Assembly: GCA_030323885.1 (NCBI GenBank)
Contig: CM059191.1
Span: 106,932,844-106,996,843 of the forward strand
Reading direction: 5' to 3'
Length of the DNA stretch: 64,000 nt
DNA from: Branchipolynoe longqiensis
Taxonomy: Eukaryota > Annelida > Polychaeta > Phyllodocida > Polynoidae
Positions within the stretch are counted from its first letter, which is position 1, and every line of letters starts with the position of its first letter. The notes below the pieces were generated by a model. It worked only from the letters and a program-made list of their open reading frames with translations. It was not told the DNA's origin and did no database searches. A program made the translations under genes and the position numbers. Below, in pieces: positions 10,808 to 21,554 of this stretch.

Positions 10808-11853
10808 CTGGTCTTGTATCCTTTGCCTGGTCCTGTATCCTTTGCCTGGTCCTGTATCCTTTGCCTGGTCCTGTATCCTTTGCCTGGTCCTGTATCCTTT
10901 GCCTGGTCCTGTATCCTTTGCCTGGTCATGTATCATTTGCCTGGTACTGTATCATTTGCCTGGTCATGTATCCTTCGCCTGGTCCTGTATCCTTCGCTCG
11001 GTCCTGTATCCTTCGCCCGGTCCTGTATCCTTCGCCTGGTCAGGTATCCTTCGCCCGGTCCTGTATCCTTCGCCTGGTCCTGTATCCTTTGCCTGGTCCT
11101 GTATCCTTTTGCCTGGTCCGGTATCCTTTGCCTGGTCCTGTATCCTTTGCCTGGTCCTGTTTCCTTTGCCTGGTCCTGTATCCTTTGCCTGGTCTTGTAT
11201 CCTTTGCCTGGTCATGTATCCTTTGCCTGGTCATGTATCCTTTGCCTGGTCATGTATCATTCGCCTGGTCCTGTATCCTTCGCCCGGTCCTGTATCCTTC
11301 GCCTGGTCCTGTATCCTTCACATGGTCATGTATCCTTCGCCTGGTCCTGTATCCTTCGCCTGGTCCTGTATCCTTCGCCCGGTCCTGTATCCTTCGCCTG
11401 GTCCTGTATCCTTCGCCTGGTCCTGTATCCTTCGCCTGGTCCTGTATCCTTCGCCCGGTCCTGTATCCTTCGCCTGGTCCTGTATCCTTCGCCCGGTCCT
11501 GTATCCTTCACCTGGTCCTGTATCCTTCGCCTGGTCCTGTATCCTTTGCCTGGTCCTGTATCCTTCGCCCGGTCATGTATCCTTCGCCTGGTCCTGTATC
11601 CTTCGCCTGGTCATGAATCCTTCACCCGGTCCTGTATCCTTCGCCTGGTCCTGTATCCTTTGCCTGGTCCTGTATCATTCGCCTGGTCCTGTATCATTCG
11701 CCTGGTCATGTATCCTTCGCCCGGTCCTGTATCCTTCGCCCGGTCCTGTATCCTTCACCCGGTCCTGTATCCTTCGCCTGGTCCTGTATCCTTCACCCGG
11801 TCCTGTATCCTTCGCCTGGTCCTGTATCCTTCGCCTGGTCCTGCATCCTTGGT
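10808..11853. repeat. Satellite array, 19-bp unit, about 55 copies
   Basis: The unit is 'cctttgcctggtcctgtat', with a tttg/ttcg variant in the second half of the array. Because 19 is one more than a multiple of three, every forward frame repeats the same 19-residue peptide and all three stay open for 283-366 codons. That explains the long overlapping open frames without any gene. Confidence 0.97.
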
Positions 11854-12164
11854 AACATACTACCTAATCAGTAGCGGTATCAACTACATACATACACAGA
11901 AGGTTTTTTATTGAAATTTACTGACATCTGTTGGCAGGATAGAGCTGCCAATGAAACAACCTGAACACGGCATTAATTTAAAGCAAATACCAAACAACTG
12001 ACATTAGCATCAGAGCTTGTTTACTTTATGCACATTGTTTTCTGCGCATGACAATATTCAAACCAGCCACATCAATACAACAAAGTGCTATTTGACGCTC
12101 ACCGGTGCAGTTAAAAAGGAATTAAACTTGTATGTGGTTGTGCATGGACAAAGAGATCTATACT
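11854..12164. other. Unassigned sequence
   Basis: AT-rich sequence between the 19-bp array and a SINE-B. I recognise no repeat or gene in it. Confidence 0.4.
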
Positions 12165-12557
12165 AGACCCGGTGGCCGAATCAGGAGGGCACAGGCCTCC
12201 AGTATGGCAGATCGGAAGTTCACTTCTCGGTCGCGTCAAACCAATTGTGAAATATTCCGACTTTTTGGGTCAGTATCATAAATAAAATAAGAGTAAATAA
12301 TTTCATAAAAACAAAAATATCCTTTTTTGTGACATCATTATTAAACCCATTATGAGGTCTAAATCATTAAACTCACTTCCTAGTCTGGCGCTCAGCATTA
12401 ATAGGATAGGGCAAGTGGTTGGCTCAGTGTCAGGAAAATGTGACTGAGTGGGATATCAGCTATTGGTGCTGACGGCCTAATTTCCCAATGGGCCAGCACT
12501 ATAAAGTCGCCATGAGCGCATAGTATCACAAGTCGGTACCCATCCTGATATCACCTT
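12165..12557 (+). mobile_element. SINE-B, interrupted copy
   Basis: The tRNA-like head is at 12165-12240 ('ggtggccgaatcaggagg' and B-box-like 'gaagttcacttctcgg'), followed by 'gcgtcaaaccaatt'. About 140 bp of AT-rich sequence (12250-12380) then separates it from the conserved core at 12383-12550: 'gctcagtgtcagg', 'actgagtgggatatcagc' and 'gccagcactataaagtcg'. The usual 3' tail is cut after 'cctgatatcacctta'. Confidence 0.78.
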
Positions 12558-12720
12558 ATGTAAAAATATACAGTCTTTCGGTCATGATAGCCGAGCTTGA
12601 AATCATATCAATATCTCGGGGGATGGAGTTGGGGACCGTTGTTATGTAATAGTGATGCAATGTGTGCCCACTCGCTGTGTGACATGGAAATAACTATGTG
12701 TAAATATTATGACGCACGGT
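12555..12720 (+). repeat. Dispersed repeat shared with 18085-18250
   Basis: 'tgtaaaaatatac' followed by 'tttcggt', 'gttatgtaat', a 'gcaatg..tgccccactc' type block and 'tgtga/atgtgag' recurs in the same order at 18085-18250. The two copies are diverged and non-coding. Both follow different left neighbours, so this looks like an independent dispersed element of unknown class. Confidence 0.5.
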
Positions 12721-12749
12721 GACCGGGATTGTGGTATGATGTCTGGATA

Positions 12750-13046
12750 TTAAAACTGCATAGTCCGATGAGAACATCACATTTTCAAAACCAAAATAAT
12801 TATCTAAATTTGATTCTACATATCTAACCTAGATTCTGGCACACTTATTAAACATTTGTCGCCATATAAAGAAATACTGAGTCAATTTAATAGCTGTTTA
12901 TGGTATCAGTGTTTTGGCATGCTTGCCAAAATTAGTTTTGCATGGTGGCCAAAGTTAGCCATTTAAAATAAAAGTTACTTCAAGCTAAAGTAAGATATAT
13001 TATAACGATGTCAGAAACTAAAAACCGTTGGACTATTCAACTTTAA
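12750..13046. mobile_element. MITE-D, complete copy with TTAA at both ends
   Basis: It starts TTAAAACTGCATAGTCCGATG-like and ends with the inverted sequence (ccgttggactattcaacTTTAA), 297 bp in all. The interior includes 'ggcatgcttgccaaaattag' and 'catttaaaataaaagttact', found in the other copies. This is the clearest complete copy. TTAA at both edges suggests a TTAA target duplication, as made by piggyBac-type transposases, though the terminal bases are not typical of that group. Confidence 0.8.
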
Positions 13047-13189
13047 GATACGGTTATTAATTACAGGAATGTTCCCTCCATGCACCAGGAAGAGTGCAAA
13101 AGGGAGAGGGACATGGATTATTGTTAATGTAACTGTATGCTGACTACTTGTTACCACAGGACCACTGGGTAAGCACACCCAGCCATTCT

Positions 13190-13625
13190 GCATACATTAA
13201 GGACACCACCTGCCCTGGGGTTGAGTGACAGGTGCCCCCTCTTGGGCACCACCCCTCCCAGGCTGCAGAGGTGTCTGATTGGCTGGCTGTGTGAGGCCAG
13301 TCACCCTTGAACTCCTTGCACTTGTTGGACAGACAAAACACTCACTCTAGAGATACCAAAGGAGCTATGTCACCCATAGGACTTAGGTTCAATGGGCTGT
13401 AGTCACTGATTTTGACTGAACAAGCAGAAACTATGTTGGTCTGTGTAGCAGGTTGTAAGTCAGTCAGGGTGGCAGGGCACTAGTAGGTGAACAAGAGTTG
13501 TAGCAATAAAGCTCAACCTTATCACTGTCAATCTTGTGTGACTTGTCTCCCTTTCTGTCTTATGAGTTGTGCTTTGTTATTTAGTGGGGGGAGACTGACA
13601 GACAGTGCCAGGATCCTCCTGATAG
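13190..13625 (+). repeat. LTR-like dispersed repeat, copy 1
   Basis: It shares ordered blocks with 18325-18890 and 26270-26679/27781-27915: 'gtctgattggctggctgtg', 'caatgggctgtagtcactga', an AATAAA signal (13505-13510), 'gacttgtctccctttct' and 'gactgacagacagt'. A poly(A) signal near the end and a length of about 430 bp fit a solo LTR. I found no clear TG...CA ends or primer-binding site. Confidence 0.55.
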
Positions 13626-13677
13626 TAGTGAGTAAAAGATGAGTAACTGAAGACGGCAAACAACCAGTTATTCTTCA

Positions 13678-13725
13678 CTTAGATATTGCCAGGACGTAAA
13701 ACTCCAACTACAAACAAACAAATCG
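13678..13725 (+). mobile_element. SINE-B 3' tail fragment
   Basis: 'tagatattgccaggacgtaa' then 'aactccaactacaaac' matches the SINE-B 3' end. It is 5'-truncated to the tail only. Confidence 0.65.
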
Positions 13726-13815
13726 ATAAAGACGCATACAATGCACAAGCTCTGGGGTTCTATAACGGGCCCGCAGTGCACACTGAGTAATTTCGCCCGC
13801 ACACATATACGCTGA

Positions 13816-13912
13816 TGACGTCATTTCGGGGCGCCTCCCAGCGCCTCGGGCCGGTAAAGTCTATATATAGCCCCTGCCCAGCCCACTTCCGGGTCTCTGG
13901 GCGCGCATGCGC
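13816..13912 (+). promoter_or_regulatory. Promoter-like cluster: CRE, TATA box, NRF1-type site
   Basis: A palindromic CRE (TGACGTCA, 13816-13823) lies 46 bp before TATATATA (13862-13869). GCGCATGCGC (13903-13912, NRF1-type core) follows in a GC-rich stretch to about 14040. The spacing suits a polymerase II core promoter. No exon or family-matched open frame is recognisable downstream, so it may be the promoter of a lost gene or mobile element, or chance. Confidence 0.35.
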
Positions 13913-14675
13913 ACGCCCAAGGGAGCGCGTCCGGGCCGAAGCCGACTGCAGATGGAAGGTCCACGAGACGCCGTCCCAGACTGGGCAGCATCCGTGCCGG
14001 CCCCGGCGTCGCACTGACCCACATAAAGCCGGGCCCCTCGCACCAAAATCGATCATAGTGTAAAATATTCCGATAATCAGCAGATGGGGGAAAAGTAAAT
14101 CCTCTATTATTATTCTTTGTGGCCGGCCAAGAGTGTGTTTATATGTATGTTGTGTATATATATATGGCTTGGCTCATGCTTGAGGGCAGGTAATTAGAGA
14201 CAGGGATGATTGGCAGGTCTGGGTGAGTGCACTCAGGGCCTGGCTCTCTGCTGAGGTAGGGGTCAATGCACACAGGGGTCAAGGTTGGTGGTGGCCACAT
14301 TTCAACCAGCTCTGGTGGTGGGCAGACCACTCGTGGTCATGATAACCGGAAATGCTGAGTCCCTATTGGAAGAACTGGGAATGCTGCATCCCTATTGTTT
14401 GAAGTGAATGGCATGATTCTCTGCCAAGAATCCATGTACAATCTATATAATAAACCAGACATCAGCAAAGCCGTCACATTTCATCTGTCAGGGTCCTTCA
14501 GCGGAACTGCCGCTAAATTGTTCGGCGAACAGGCCCTATTGTAGAAATCAATGCTCGGATCTGTGGGGGTGTACGTAGGCTATGAGGAAAACAATACAGA
14601 CAAGGAGAAAGGAAGAGAGTAAAGTCTGATAGAAGAAGACGGTACTGACTTGTGACACTGCGTACTCGCTTGGTT

Positions 14676-14940
14676 GATTGTTTGAGTTTAACGTCCTGGC
14701 AACATCTAAGGTCATATCAGGATGTGTCCCGACTTGTGAAAGTGTGCAGTCATACTCTACAGTGCTGTCGCCGGCACCCATGACCCGATATCCCACTCAG
14801 TCACATTATCCTGACACTGAGCTAATCAGTCATTTCCCTATCCTATTAATGCCGAACACCTGGCTAGAAAGCGACAGGTATCAATTTTAAAAGTCATTGC
14901 TTTGACTCGACCAGGAAGCGAACAACTCTCGATCTCAAAA
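14676..14940 (-). mobile_element. SINE-B, nearly complete copy
   Basis: On the minus strand the order is the end of the head ('gtcaaagcaatgact' relic), 'cgctttctagccaggtgttc', the core 'actgagtgggatatcggg', then the tail 'gatgttgccaggacgtt'. Most of the tRNA-like promoter is degraded. It sits immediately before a SINE-A fragment in the same orientation. Confidence 0.82.
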
Positions 14941-14943
14941 AGA

Positions 14944-15137
14944 AAAGCTTATTTTATTTAACGATGCCTCTAGAGCACATTGATTTGTATCATCAGCTAT
15001 TGGACGTCAAACATATGGTCATTCTGACATATTTCTTTGGAGGAAACCTGCCAATACATAGGCATCTCTCTACATAGACCCCTCTCTCAACAAGGGCTCT
15101 TTTATATGCACGTTCCCACAGACAGGACAGCACATGC
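14944..15137 (-). mobile_element. SINE-A fragment (3' half)
   Basis: It contains the tail ('atttaacgatgcctctagag' on the plus strand) through to 'cacagacaggacagcacatg'. It stops abruptly where MITE-D sequence begins. The tRNA-like head is missing. Confidence 0.8.
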
Positions 15138-15390
15138 TTTATTTTAAATGGTAGACTTTTGAGATATTTTGAGTGCAAACATGGAAAATTAGTTTTGGCA
15201 AGCTTGCCAAAACTCTGACACCATAGATTTCTGCAGTAACAGGTTCTATTAAATTGACTCAGTATTGCCTTCTACACAGAAACAAATGCTTAATAAGTGC
15301 ATCAGTATCTAAGTTAGATGTGTCAAATCAAATTTAGATAATTGGTTTGTTTTTGAAAATTTGATATTTCATCGGACTATGCAGCTTTAA
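15136..15390 (-). mobile_element. MITE-D copy joined to SINE-A at a TTAA
   Basis: It reads in reverse relative to the 12750 copy: 'attttaaatggtagac', 'ggcaagcttgccaaaact', 'caggttctattaaattgact', ending 'catcggactatgcagcTTTAA'. The final TTAA is shared with the SINE-A tail, whose intact form contains 'atttaacgatgcctc'. That suggests insertion into that TTAA. The left end of the MITE is missing. Confidence 0.78.
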
Positions 15391-15600
15391 CGAAGCCTCT
15401 AGAGCACATTGATTGTTATCATCGGCTATTGGATGTCAAACATATGGTCATTCTGACATATTCTTTGGAGGAAACCCGCTGCCGCTGTATTGGCTACTTT
15501 TTCTGATAAGCGGCAAGGGGTCTTTTATCTGCACTTTCCCACAGACAGGACAGCACATAGCACAGTGCTCTACCGATTCGACCACCTAGCGCGCTCTTGT
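15386..15600 (-). mobile_element. SINE-A copy
   Basis: It runs from the tail (ttaacgaagcctctagagc) through 'aaggggtcttttatctgcac' to 'cacagacaggacagcacata', ending in a diverged tRNA-like region ('ctctaccgattcgaccacct' at 15570-15590). The middle 100 bp, which covers the 'aaccagtggtccacaa' part of other copies, is deleted. Confidence 0.78.
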
Positions 15601-15710
15601 CTTGGTGGTGAAGACTTCTCGTGGTTCTTCCAGTCTGGCAGGGTCTAGTTGAGTGAATGTGTGCAGGTTTTGCAGGTGAGTTCACCAGATTTACTTTTTC
15701 CTCTTCCAAG

Positions 15711-17122
15711 ACACACAGCTCAGCCCTGGTAACCTGCAGCCTGGTAAGGGTGAGACGTTGGGTGCGGTTTGACAGCTCAGCCCTGGCAACCTTCAGCCTG
15801 GTAAGGGTGAGATGTTGGGTGCGGTTTGACAGCTCAGCCCTGGCAACCTGCAGCCTGGTAAGGGTGAGACGTTGGGTGCGGTTTGACAGCTCAGCCCAGG
15901 GAACCTGCAGCCTGGTAAGGGTGAGTCATTGGGTGCGGTTTGACAGCTCAGCCTTGGCAACCTGCAGCCTGGTAAGGGTGAGACGTTGGGTGCGGTTTGA
16001 CAGCTCAGCCCTGGCAACCTGCAGCCTGGTAAGGGTGAGCTCAGCCCTGGTAACCTGCAGCCAAGTAAGGGTGAGTCGTTGGGTGCGGTTTGACAGCTCA
16101 GCCCAGGCAACCTGCAGCCTGGTAAGGATGAGTCGTTGGATGCAGTTCGACAGCTCAGCCCAGGTAACCTGCAGCCTGGTAAGGGTGAGACGTTGGATGC
16201 GGTTTGACAGCTCAGCCCTGGTAACCTGCAGCCTGGTAAGGGTGAGATGTTAGGTGCGGTTTGACAGCTCAGCCCAGGTAACCCACAGCCTGGTAAGGTT
16301 GAGTCGTTGGGTGCGGTTTGACAGCTCAGCCCTGGGAACCTGCAGCCTGGTAAGGGTGAGACGTTGGATGCAGTTTGACAGCTCAGCCCTGGTAACCTGC
16401 AGCCTGGTAAGGGTGAGACGTTGGGTGCGGTTTGACAGCTCAGCCCAGGCAACCTGCAGCCTGGTAAGGGTGAGTCGTTGGGTGCGGTTTGACAGCTCAG
16501 CCCAGGTAACCTGCAGCCTGGTAAGGGTGAGATGTTGGATGCGGTTTGACAGCTCAGCCCTGGTAAGCTTCAGCCTGGTAAGGGTGAGTCGTTGGGTGCG
16601 GTTTGACAGCTCAGCCCTGGGAACCTGCAGCCTGCTAAGGGTGAGTCGTTGGGAGCGGTTTGACAGCTCAACCCAGGTAACCTGTAGCCTGGTAAGGGTG
16701 AGTCGTTGGATGCGGTTTGACAGCTCAGCCCAGGCAACCTGCAGCCTGGTAAGGGTGAGACGTTGGGTGCGGTTTGACAGCACGGCCCTGGTAACCTGCA
16801 GCCTGGTAAGGGTGAGACGTTGGGTGCGGTTTGACAGCTCAGCCCTGGTAACCTGCAGCCTGGTAAGGGTGAGACGTAGGGTGCGGTTTGACAGCTCAGC
16901 CCAGGCAACCTGCATCCTGGTAAGGGTGAGACGTTGGGTGCGGTTTGACAGCTCAGCCCAGGCAACCTGCATCCTGGTAAGGGTGAGTCATTGGGTGAGG
17001 TTTGACAGCTCAGCCCTGGCAACCTGCAGCCTGCTAAGGGTGAGATGTTGGGTGCGGTTTGACAGCTCAGCCCAGGCAACCTGCAGCCTGCTAAGGGTGA
17101 GACGTTGGGTGCGGTTTGACGC
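15711..17122. repeat. Satellite array, 57-bp unit, about 25 copies
   Basis: Each unit contains 'gtgcggtttgacagctcagc' and 'aacctgcagcctggtaaggg'. One truncated unit lies near 16040. Because 57 is 19 codons, frames stay open on both strands for up to 294 codons with a 19-residue period (forward core CSLVRVRRWVRFDS, reverse core GLSCQTAPN). Substitutions do not favour synonymous sites in any frame that I can see, so I treat it as a satellite. Confidence 0.96.
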
Positions 17123-17125
17123 CCT

Positions 17126-17245
17126 GACACACATTTGAGGTCATATCTAGACAAATACCGACTTGTGACGGTGAGCGCTCAGTGTGGTTATATAGTGCTG
17201 CAGCCTGCACCATTACCTGATATCCCACTCAATGCCTGTTCAATC
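17126..17245 (-). mobile_element. SINE-B core fragment
   Basis: 'gaggtcatatctagacaaat' then 'accgacttgtgacggtgagc', 'tatagtgctgcagcctgcac' and 'cctgatatcccactca' are the reverse of the SINE-B core. Both ends are missing. It abuts the 57-bp satellite. Confidence 0.75.
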
Positions 17246-17459
17246 ATATATCTTATGCGCCGCTAGTGGACAATCGAACACCCCCGGTAAGTGCAATCAA
17301 GCGCACCGCTGACGACCATCAAATTCACCCTGTGACAATCAAGCTTGCCCTACTGGTGGTAGTGGGGTTGGGGGTGGGCTTGGGGTTGGGTGGGGTGTGG
17401 GGTGGGGGTGCAACAGGCCGCTCCAATCAAATTGCGCAGTTGGATGGGGCTCGTCATGC

Positions 17460-17720
17460 GAGGCACGGGGTCTCGTCGTCGTCATCATGCTGTCGGTCGC
17501 GACGCGACAAAGACTGCTTTCATTACTTGACTGCCGCTCTCCATTTAGCTCTCTGCTGTGAGAGTTGCGTCCATGAGTCGGTCTTAATGTCTCTCAGCTT
17601 CAGGTTTCTCTTGATGGTATCTTTGAACCGGAGATGGGGCGCCCTCTCTTTCTGTAGCCAGAAGACAGTTGAGTATAGAGGATCTGCTTTGTAACATTTC
17701 ATGAAAGCTGCCTGCAAAAG
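17460..17720 (-). pseudogene. LINE reverse-transcriptase C-terminal remnant
   Basis: The minus strand encodes RAPHLRFKDTIKRNLK followed by an SWTQLSQQRAKWRAAV block. This resembles the tail that follows the reverse transcriptase domain in many animal endonuclease-RT proteins (a 'R.P.LRFKD..KRDL' and 'W..LA.DR..WR..V' pattern). The upstream frame is disrupted and no RT catalytic motif is present. After the stop at 17523 the sequence 'gcgaccgacagcatgatgac' reads like the decayed continuation. Confidence 0.6.
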
Positions 17721-18324
17721 TGTTGAAGTGCTGCTGGCTTTTGCAAGTTACCAGCGGCACTCTCTCGGGGAGCAAATAGAGGTTTCACACCGGCAAGAAC
17801 ATGTCAAGACAGGCGCAAAACTATTTGTCCCTGCAGTGGCTGGTCGGGAGATGTTGGGAGTTCCATACATCAACCGCCCTTAATGCTGCCACAGTGACAT
17901 GGTTTTCTGTTTAGGGTTTGCTCCCTTAGCCTTCGGTTCTGTCAAGGACCTGTACCACAAGGCAGTGGTTTACAACTCTGCAAGGCAGGGACGTCAAACT
18001 CCCTGAGGTATTGCTATACCTGCATACCTACATGTCTACAGGTTAAAAAAGACGGAGGGCAGCTGAGTATGGCGGGTAAACCCTGTGTAAAAATATACGG
18101 ATTTTCGGTAAAGATTTTTATATTGGCAGAGAGCATTATTAGTCTTGGGCGACAGAGTGGGGGAGAAGGTTATGTAATCTAAAAGCAATGGTGCCCCACT
18201 CACATTAGGACATGATATAAGCTATGTGAGATATATGTTCATACATGATGCCTAAAGTTAATGAAGAGATGTTCTTATATAAGAAGCAGTTCAAGGTTTA
18301 TATACATATATATATTTGTAACTG
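17721..18324. other. Unassigned, with a dispersed-repeat copy at 18085-18250
   Basis: 18085-18250 matches 12555-12720 (the 'tgtaaaaatatac...gttatgtaat...gccccactc' order). The remainder shows no recognisable gene or repeat. Confidence 0.45.
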
Positions 18325-18890
18325 TCTGCAACTACCTGGCCCTACCGGACCCAGGGCCAAGCACACCAGCCATACCACATCCCTTAGGGCCACACCCTGC
18401 AGGCTGGATTGGGTGGCAACTCCCCATATTAGGGCATTGCACTGACCAGTCTGTAGGGGGGTGTCTGATTGGCTGGCTGTGGGAGGTCCAGTCACCTGAC
18501 CCCCTTTGGCCTATCATGACCACACAAGTCTCATTCTAATTATTTATTCAAGAGACTTCTCCAGACACACTGGAGAGGGATCACTCTACTCCTGGCTCTT
18601 GAGTGAGACAGACCTACTCTTGAGCAGGAACCCCAGACACTCTGTCTGATGCTAGCAAAATTCATATATATTCCAATTGAGTGTGTACACAGCCATAAGA
18701 CCCCTCTCCCATGGACTGTAGGCACTGCTTTGTATACAGGCGAAAGTAGTAATGAGATACTGTGTGGACAGAAGGTGAGCGGTTAGGGTGATAGGTCATG
18801 GATAGGTGAGCAGGAGTTGATGCCAATAAAGCACAACATCCTCACTGTCTATCTTTGTGACTTGTCTTCCTTTCTTCCTTAGTATTCTTT
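18325..18890 (+). repeat. LTR-like dispersed repeat, copy 2
   Basis: It has the same block order as 13190-13625: 'gtctgattggctggctgtgg', 'ggactgtaggcactg', 'aggtgagcaggagttg', AATAAA at 18825-18830 and 'gacttgtcttcctttctt'. It is about 100 bp longer than copy 1 in the middle. No internal retroviral genes flank it, so it would be a solo LTR if it is one. Confidence 0.5.
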
Positions 18891-19002
18891 ACAGAGTTGG
18901 TAATATTGGTTTAGTATGACTGCATCACAGGTGAAATGAAAGGGGAGAGTGTTGTAGTATCATCTGGTGTTCATGACGGCCAAACCCAGTAATATTATAC
19001 CT

Positions 19003-19882
19003 GTACAGGGTAGGAGAGCCCTGTACAGGGTGGGAGAGTCCTGTACAGAGCACCTCTGTACTTCTGTGCGGGGTGGGGCACCTCTGTACAGGGTGGGTCA
19101 CCACTGTACAGGGTGGGTCACCTCTGTATAGGATAGGGCACCTCTGTCCAGGGTGGTGCACCTCTGTACAGGATGGGGCACCTCTGTACTGGGTGGGGCA
19201 CCTCTGTACAGGGTGGGGCACCGCTGTACAGGACGGGGCACCTCTGTACATGGTGGGGCACCTCTGTACTGAGTGGGTCACCACTGTACAGAGTGGGTGA
19301 CCTCTGTACAAGGGGGGTACCTCTGTACAGGACGGGGCACCTATGTAAAGGGTGGGGCACCTCTGTACAGGATGGGGCACCTCTGTACAGGGTGGGGCAC
19401 CTCTGTACAGGACGGGGCATCTCTATACAGGACTTGGCACCTGTACAGGGTGGGGCACCTCTGTACAGGGGGGGACACCTCTGTACAGGGTGGGGCACCT
19501 CTGTACAGGACGGGGCACCTCTGTACAGGACTGGGCACCTCTGTACAGAGTGGAGCACCTCTGTACAGTGTGGTGCACCACAGTACAGGGTGGGGCACCC
19601 CTGTACAGGACGGGGCACCCCAGTACAGTGTGGGTCACCTCTGTACAGGACTGGGCACCTCTGTACAGGGTGGGTCACCGCTGTACAGGGTGGGGCACCT
19701 CCGTACAGGGTGGAGCACCTCCGTACAGGGTGGGGCACCTCTGTTCAGGGCGGGAAACCTCCGTAAAGGGTGGGGCACCTCCGTACAGGGTGGGGCACCT
19801 CTGTACAGGGAGGGGCACCTCTGTACAGGGTGGGGCACCTCCGTACAGGGTGGGGCACCTCTGTTCAGGGCGGGGAACCTCC
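19003..19882. repeat. Satellite array, 20-bp unit, about 43 copies
   Basis: The unit is 'ggggcacctctgtacagggt', with common variants gacgggg, gtgggtc and ctccgta. All reading frames on both strands are open for long stretches (up to 242 codons) because stops are absent from the unit. No gene is inferred. Confidence 0.96.
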
Positions 19883-20124
19883 ACTCAATGCCACCCTACA
19901 GCAGATTTGTAAATACACATTCCAACCACAGTAAACATCCTCCATGGATACGAACCAAACTACATCCAGTTGTTGCATGTCACAACCAGCAAGCAGTATG
20001 AGGGCCTACTGAAGAAGGCTGTAAACACAGCCTCGCTTCCACTGATTGATTGTCACAGAGGGCCTGGGCAGTGCAGATAATGGCACGTCCAACCTGCAAC
20101 ACACACCCGCACCTGGGAAGGCAT
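19883..20124. other. Short unique spacer
   Basis: This separates the 20-bp and 26-bp arrays. 'ccacctgggaaggc' and similar stretches give no recognisable match. Confidence 0.4.
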
Positions 20125-21346
20125 TAGTTGTTATACACTTGTAATGACATTAGTTCTTATACATGTGTAATTCCATTAGATGTTATACACGTGTAATGAC
20201 ATTAGTTGTTATACACTTGTAATGACATTAGTTGTTATACACATGTACTGACATTAGATGTTATACATTTGTAATGACATTAGTTGCTATACACTTGTAA
20301 TGACATTAGTTGTTATACACTTGTAATGCCATTAGTTGTTATACACTTGTAATGACATTAGTTGGTATACATGTGTAATGACATTAGTTGTTATACACAT
20401 GTAATGACATTAGTTGTTATACAGTTGTAATGACATTAGTCAGTATACACATGTAATGACATTAGTTGTTATACACTTGTAATGGCATTAGGTGCTATAC
20501 ACTTGTAATGACAGTAGATATTATACACTTGTAATGACAGTAGTTGTTAGACACTTGTAATGACAGTAATTGTTATACACTTCTAATGTCATTAGTTGTT
20601 ATACACATGTAATGACATTAGTTGTTATACACTTGTAATGACATTAGTTGTTATCGACTTGTAATGCCATTAGTTGGTATAGACTTGTAATGACATTAGT
20701 TGTTATACACTTGTAATGACATTAGTTGTTATACATGTGTAATGACATTAGTTGTTATACAGGTGTAATGACATACGTTGCTATACACTTGTAATGACAT
20801 TAGTTGTTATACACATGTAATGACATTAGTTGTTATACACATGTAATGACATTAGTTGTTATACACTTGTAATGACATTAGATGGTATACATGTGTAATG
20901 ACATTAGTTGTTATACACGTTTAATGACATTAGTTGCTATACACTTGTAATGAAATTAGTTGTTATACACGTGTAATGACATTAGTTGCTATACATGTGT
21001 AATGACATTAGTTGTTATACACTTGTAATGACATTAGTTGTTATACACTTGTAATGACATTATATGTTATACATGTGTAATGACATTAGTTGTTATACAT
21101 GTTTAATGACATTAGTTGCTATACACTTGTAATGAAATTAGTTGTTATACACGTGTAATGACATTAGTTGCTATACATGTGTAATGACATTAGTTGTTAT
21201 ACACTTGTAATGACATTAGTTGTTATACACTTGTAATGCCATTAGTTGTTATACACTTGTAATGACATTAATTGTTATACACATGTAATGACAGTAGTTG
21301 CTATACACTTGTAATGACATTAGTTGTTATACACTTGTAATAACAT
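20125..21346. repeat. 26-bp satellite, type A, about 47 copies
   Basis: Every 26 bases the sequence 'ttgttatacacttgtaatga' followed by cattag recurs, with variants (acttg/acatg/acgtg, tgtta/tgcta). The unit is alignable to the 26-bp units at 21555-23513 with about 4-6 differences, mostly A/G or C/T, so the two blocks appear to be diverged parts of one satellite family. Confidence 0.96.
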
Positions 21347-21384
21347 TGGTCGTAATGTGTATAACCAGACTGGTATAACTTACA

Positions 21385-21551
21385 GCGTCATCAAAGGCCA
21401 GTTGCTCTCATACCACCACACCCACCACATCTCATACCATGTGGTGTGGGAGGTTAAAAATCCCTTGGGTCGGTAAAAGTGTAGGCTGGGGCTTTCTATC
21501 GACAAATTGTCTAATGGTGAAAACAAGTCTATTCAGACTTATCCATTTTTA
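21385..21551 (+). mobile_element. SINE-C fragment lying between satellite types A and B
   Basis: 'tcatcaaaggccagttgctc', 'taaaaatcccttgggtcggt' and 'gtctaatggtgaaaacaagt' match SINE-C at 32755-32990. The tRNA-like head is absent. The middle carries an extra 'caccacacccaccac' stretch. It separates two related 26-bp arrays. Confidence 0.8.
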
Positions 21552-21554
21552 AAT

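Noticed and set aside
10765..11914. Long forward open frames (283, 351 and 366 codons)
   Set aside because: They are three frames of one 19-bp repeat and share the same peptide. No start context, domain or splice signal.
13815..14063. Forward open frame of 82 codons below the promoter-like cluster
   Set aside because: Its start lies upstream of the TATA box, and GC-rich sequence is open on the other strand as well. No family is recognised.
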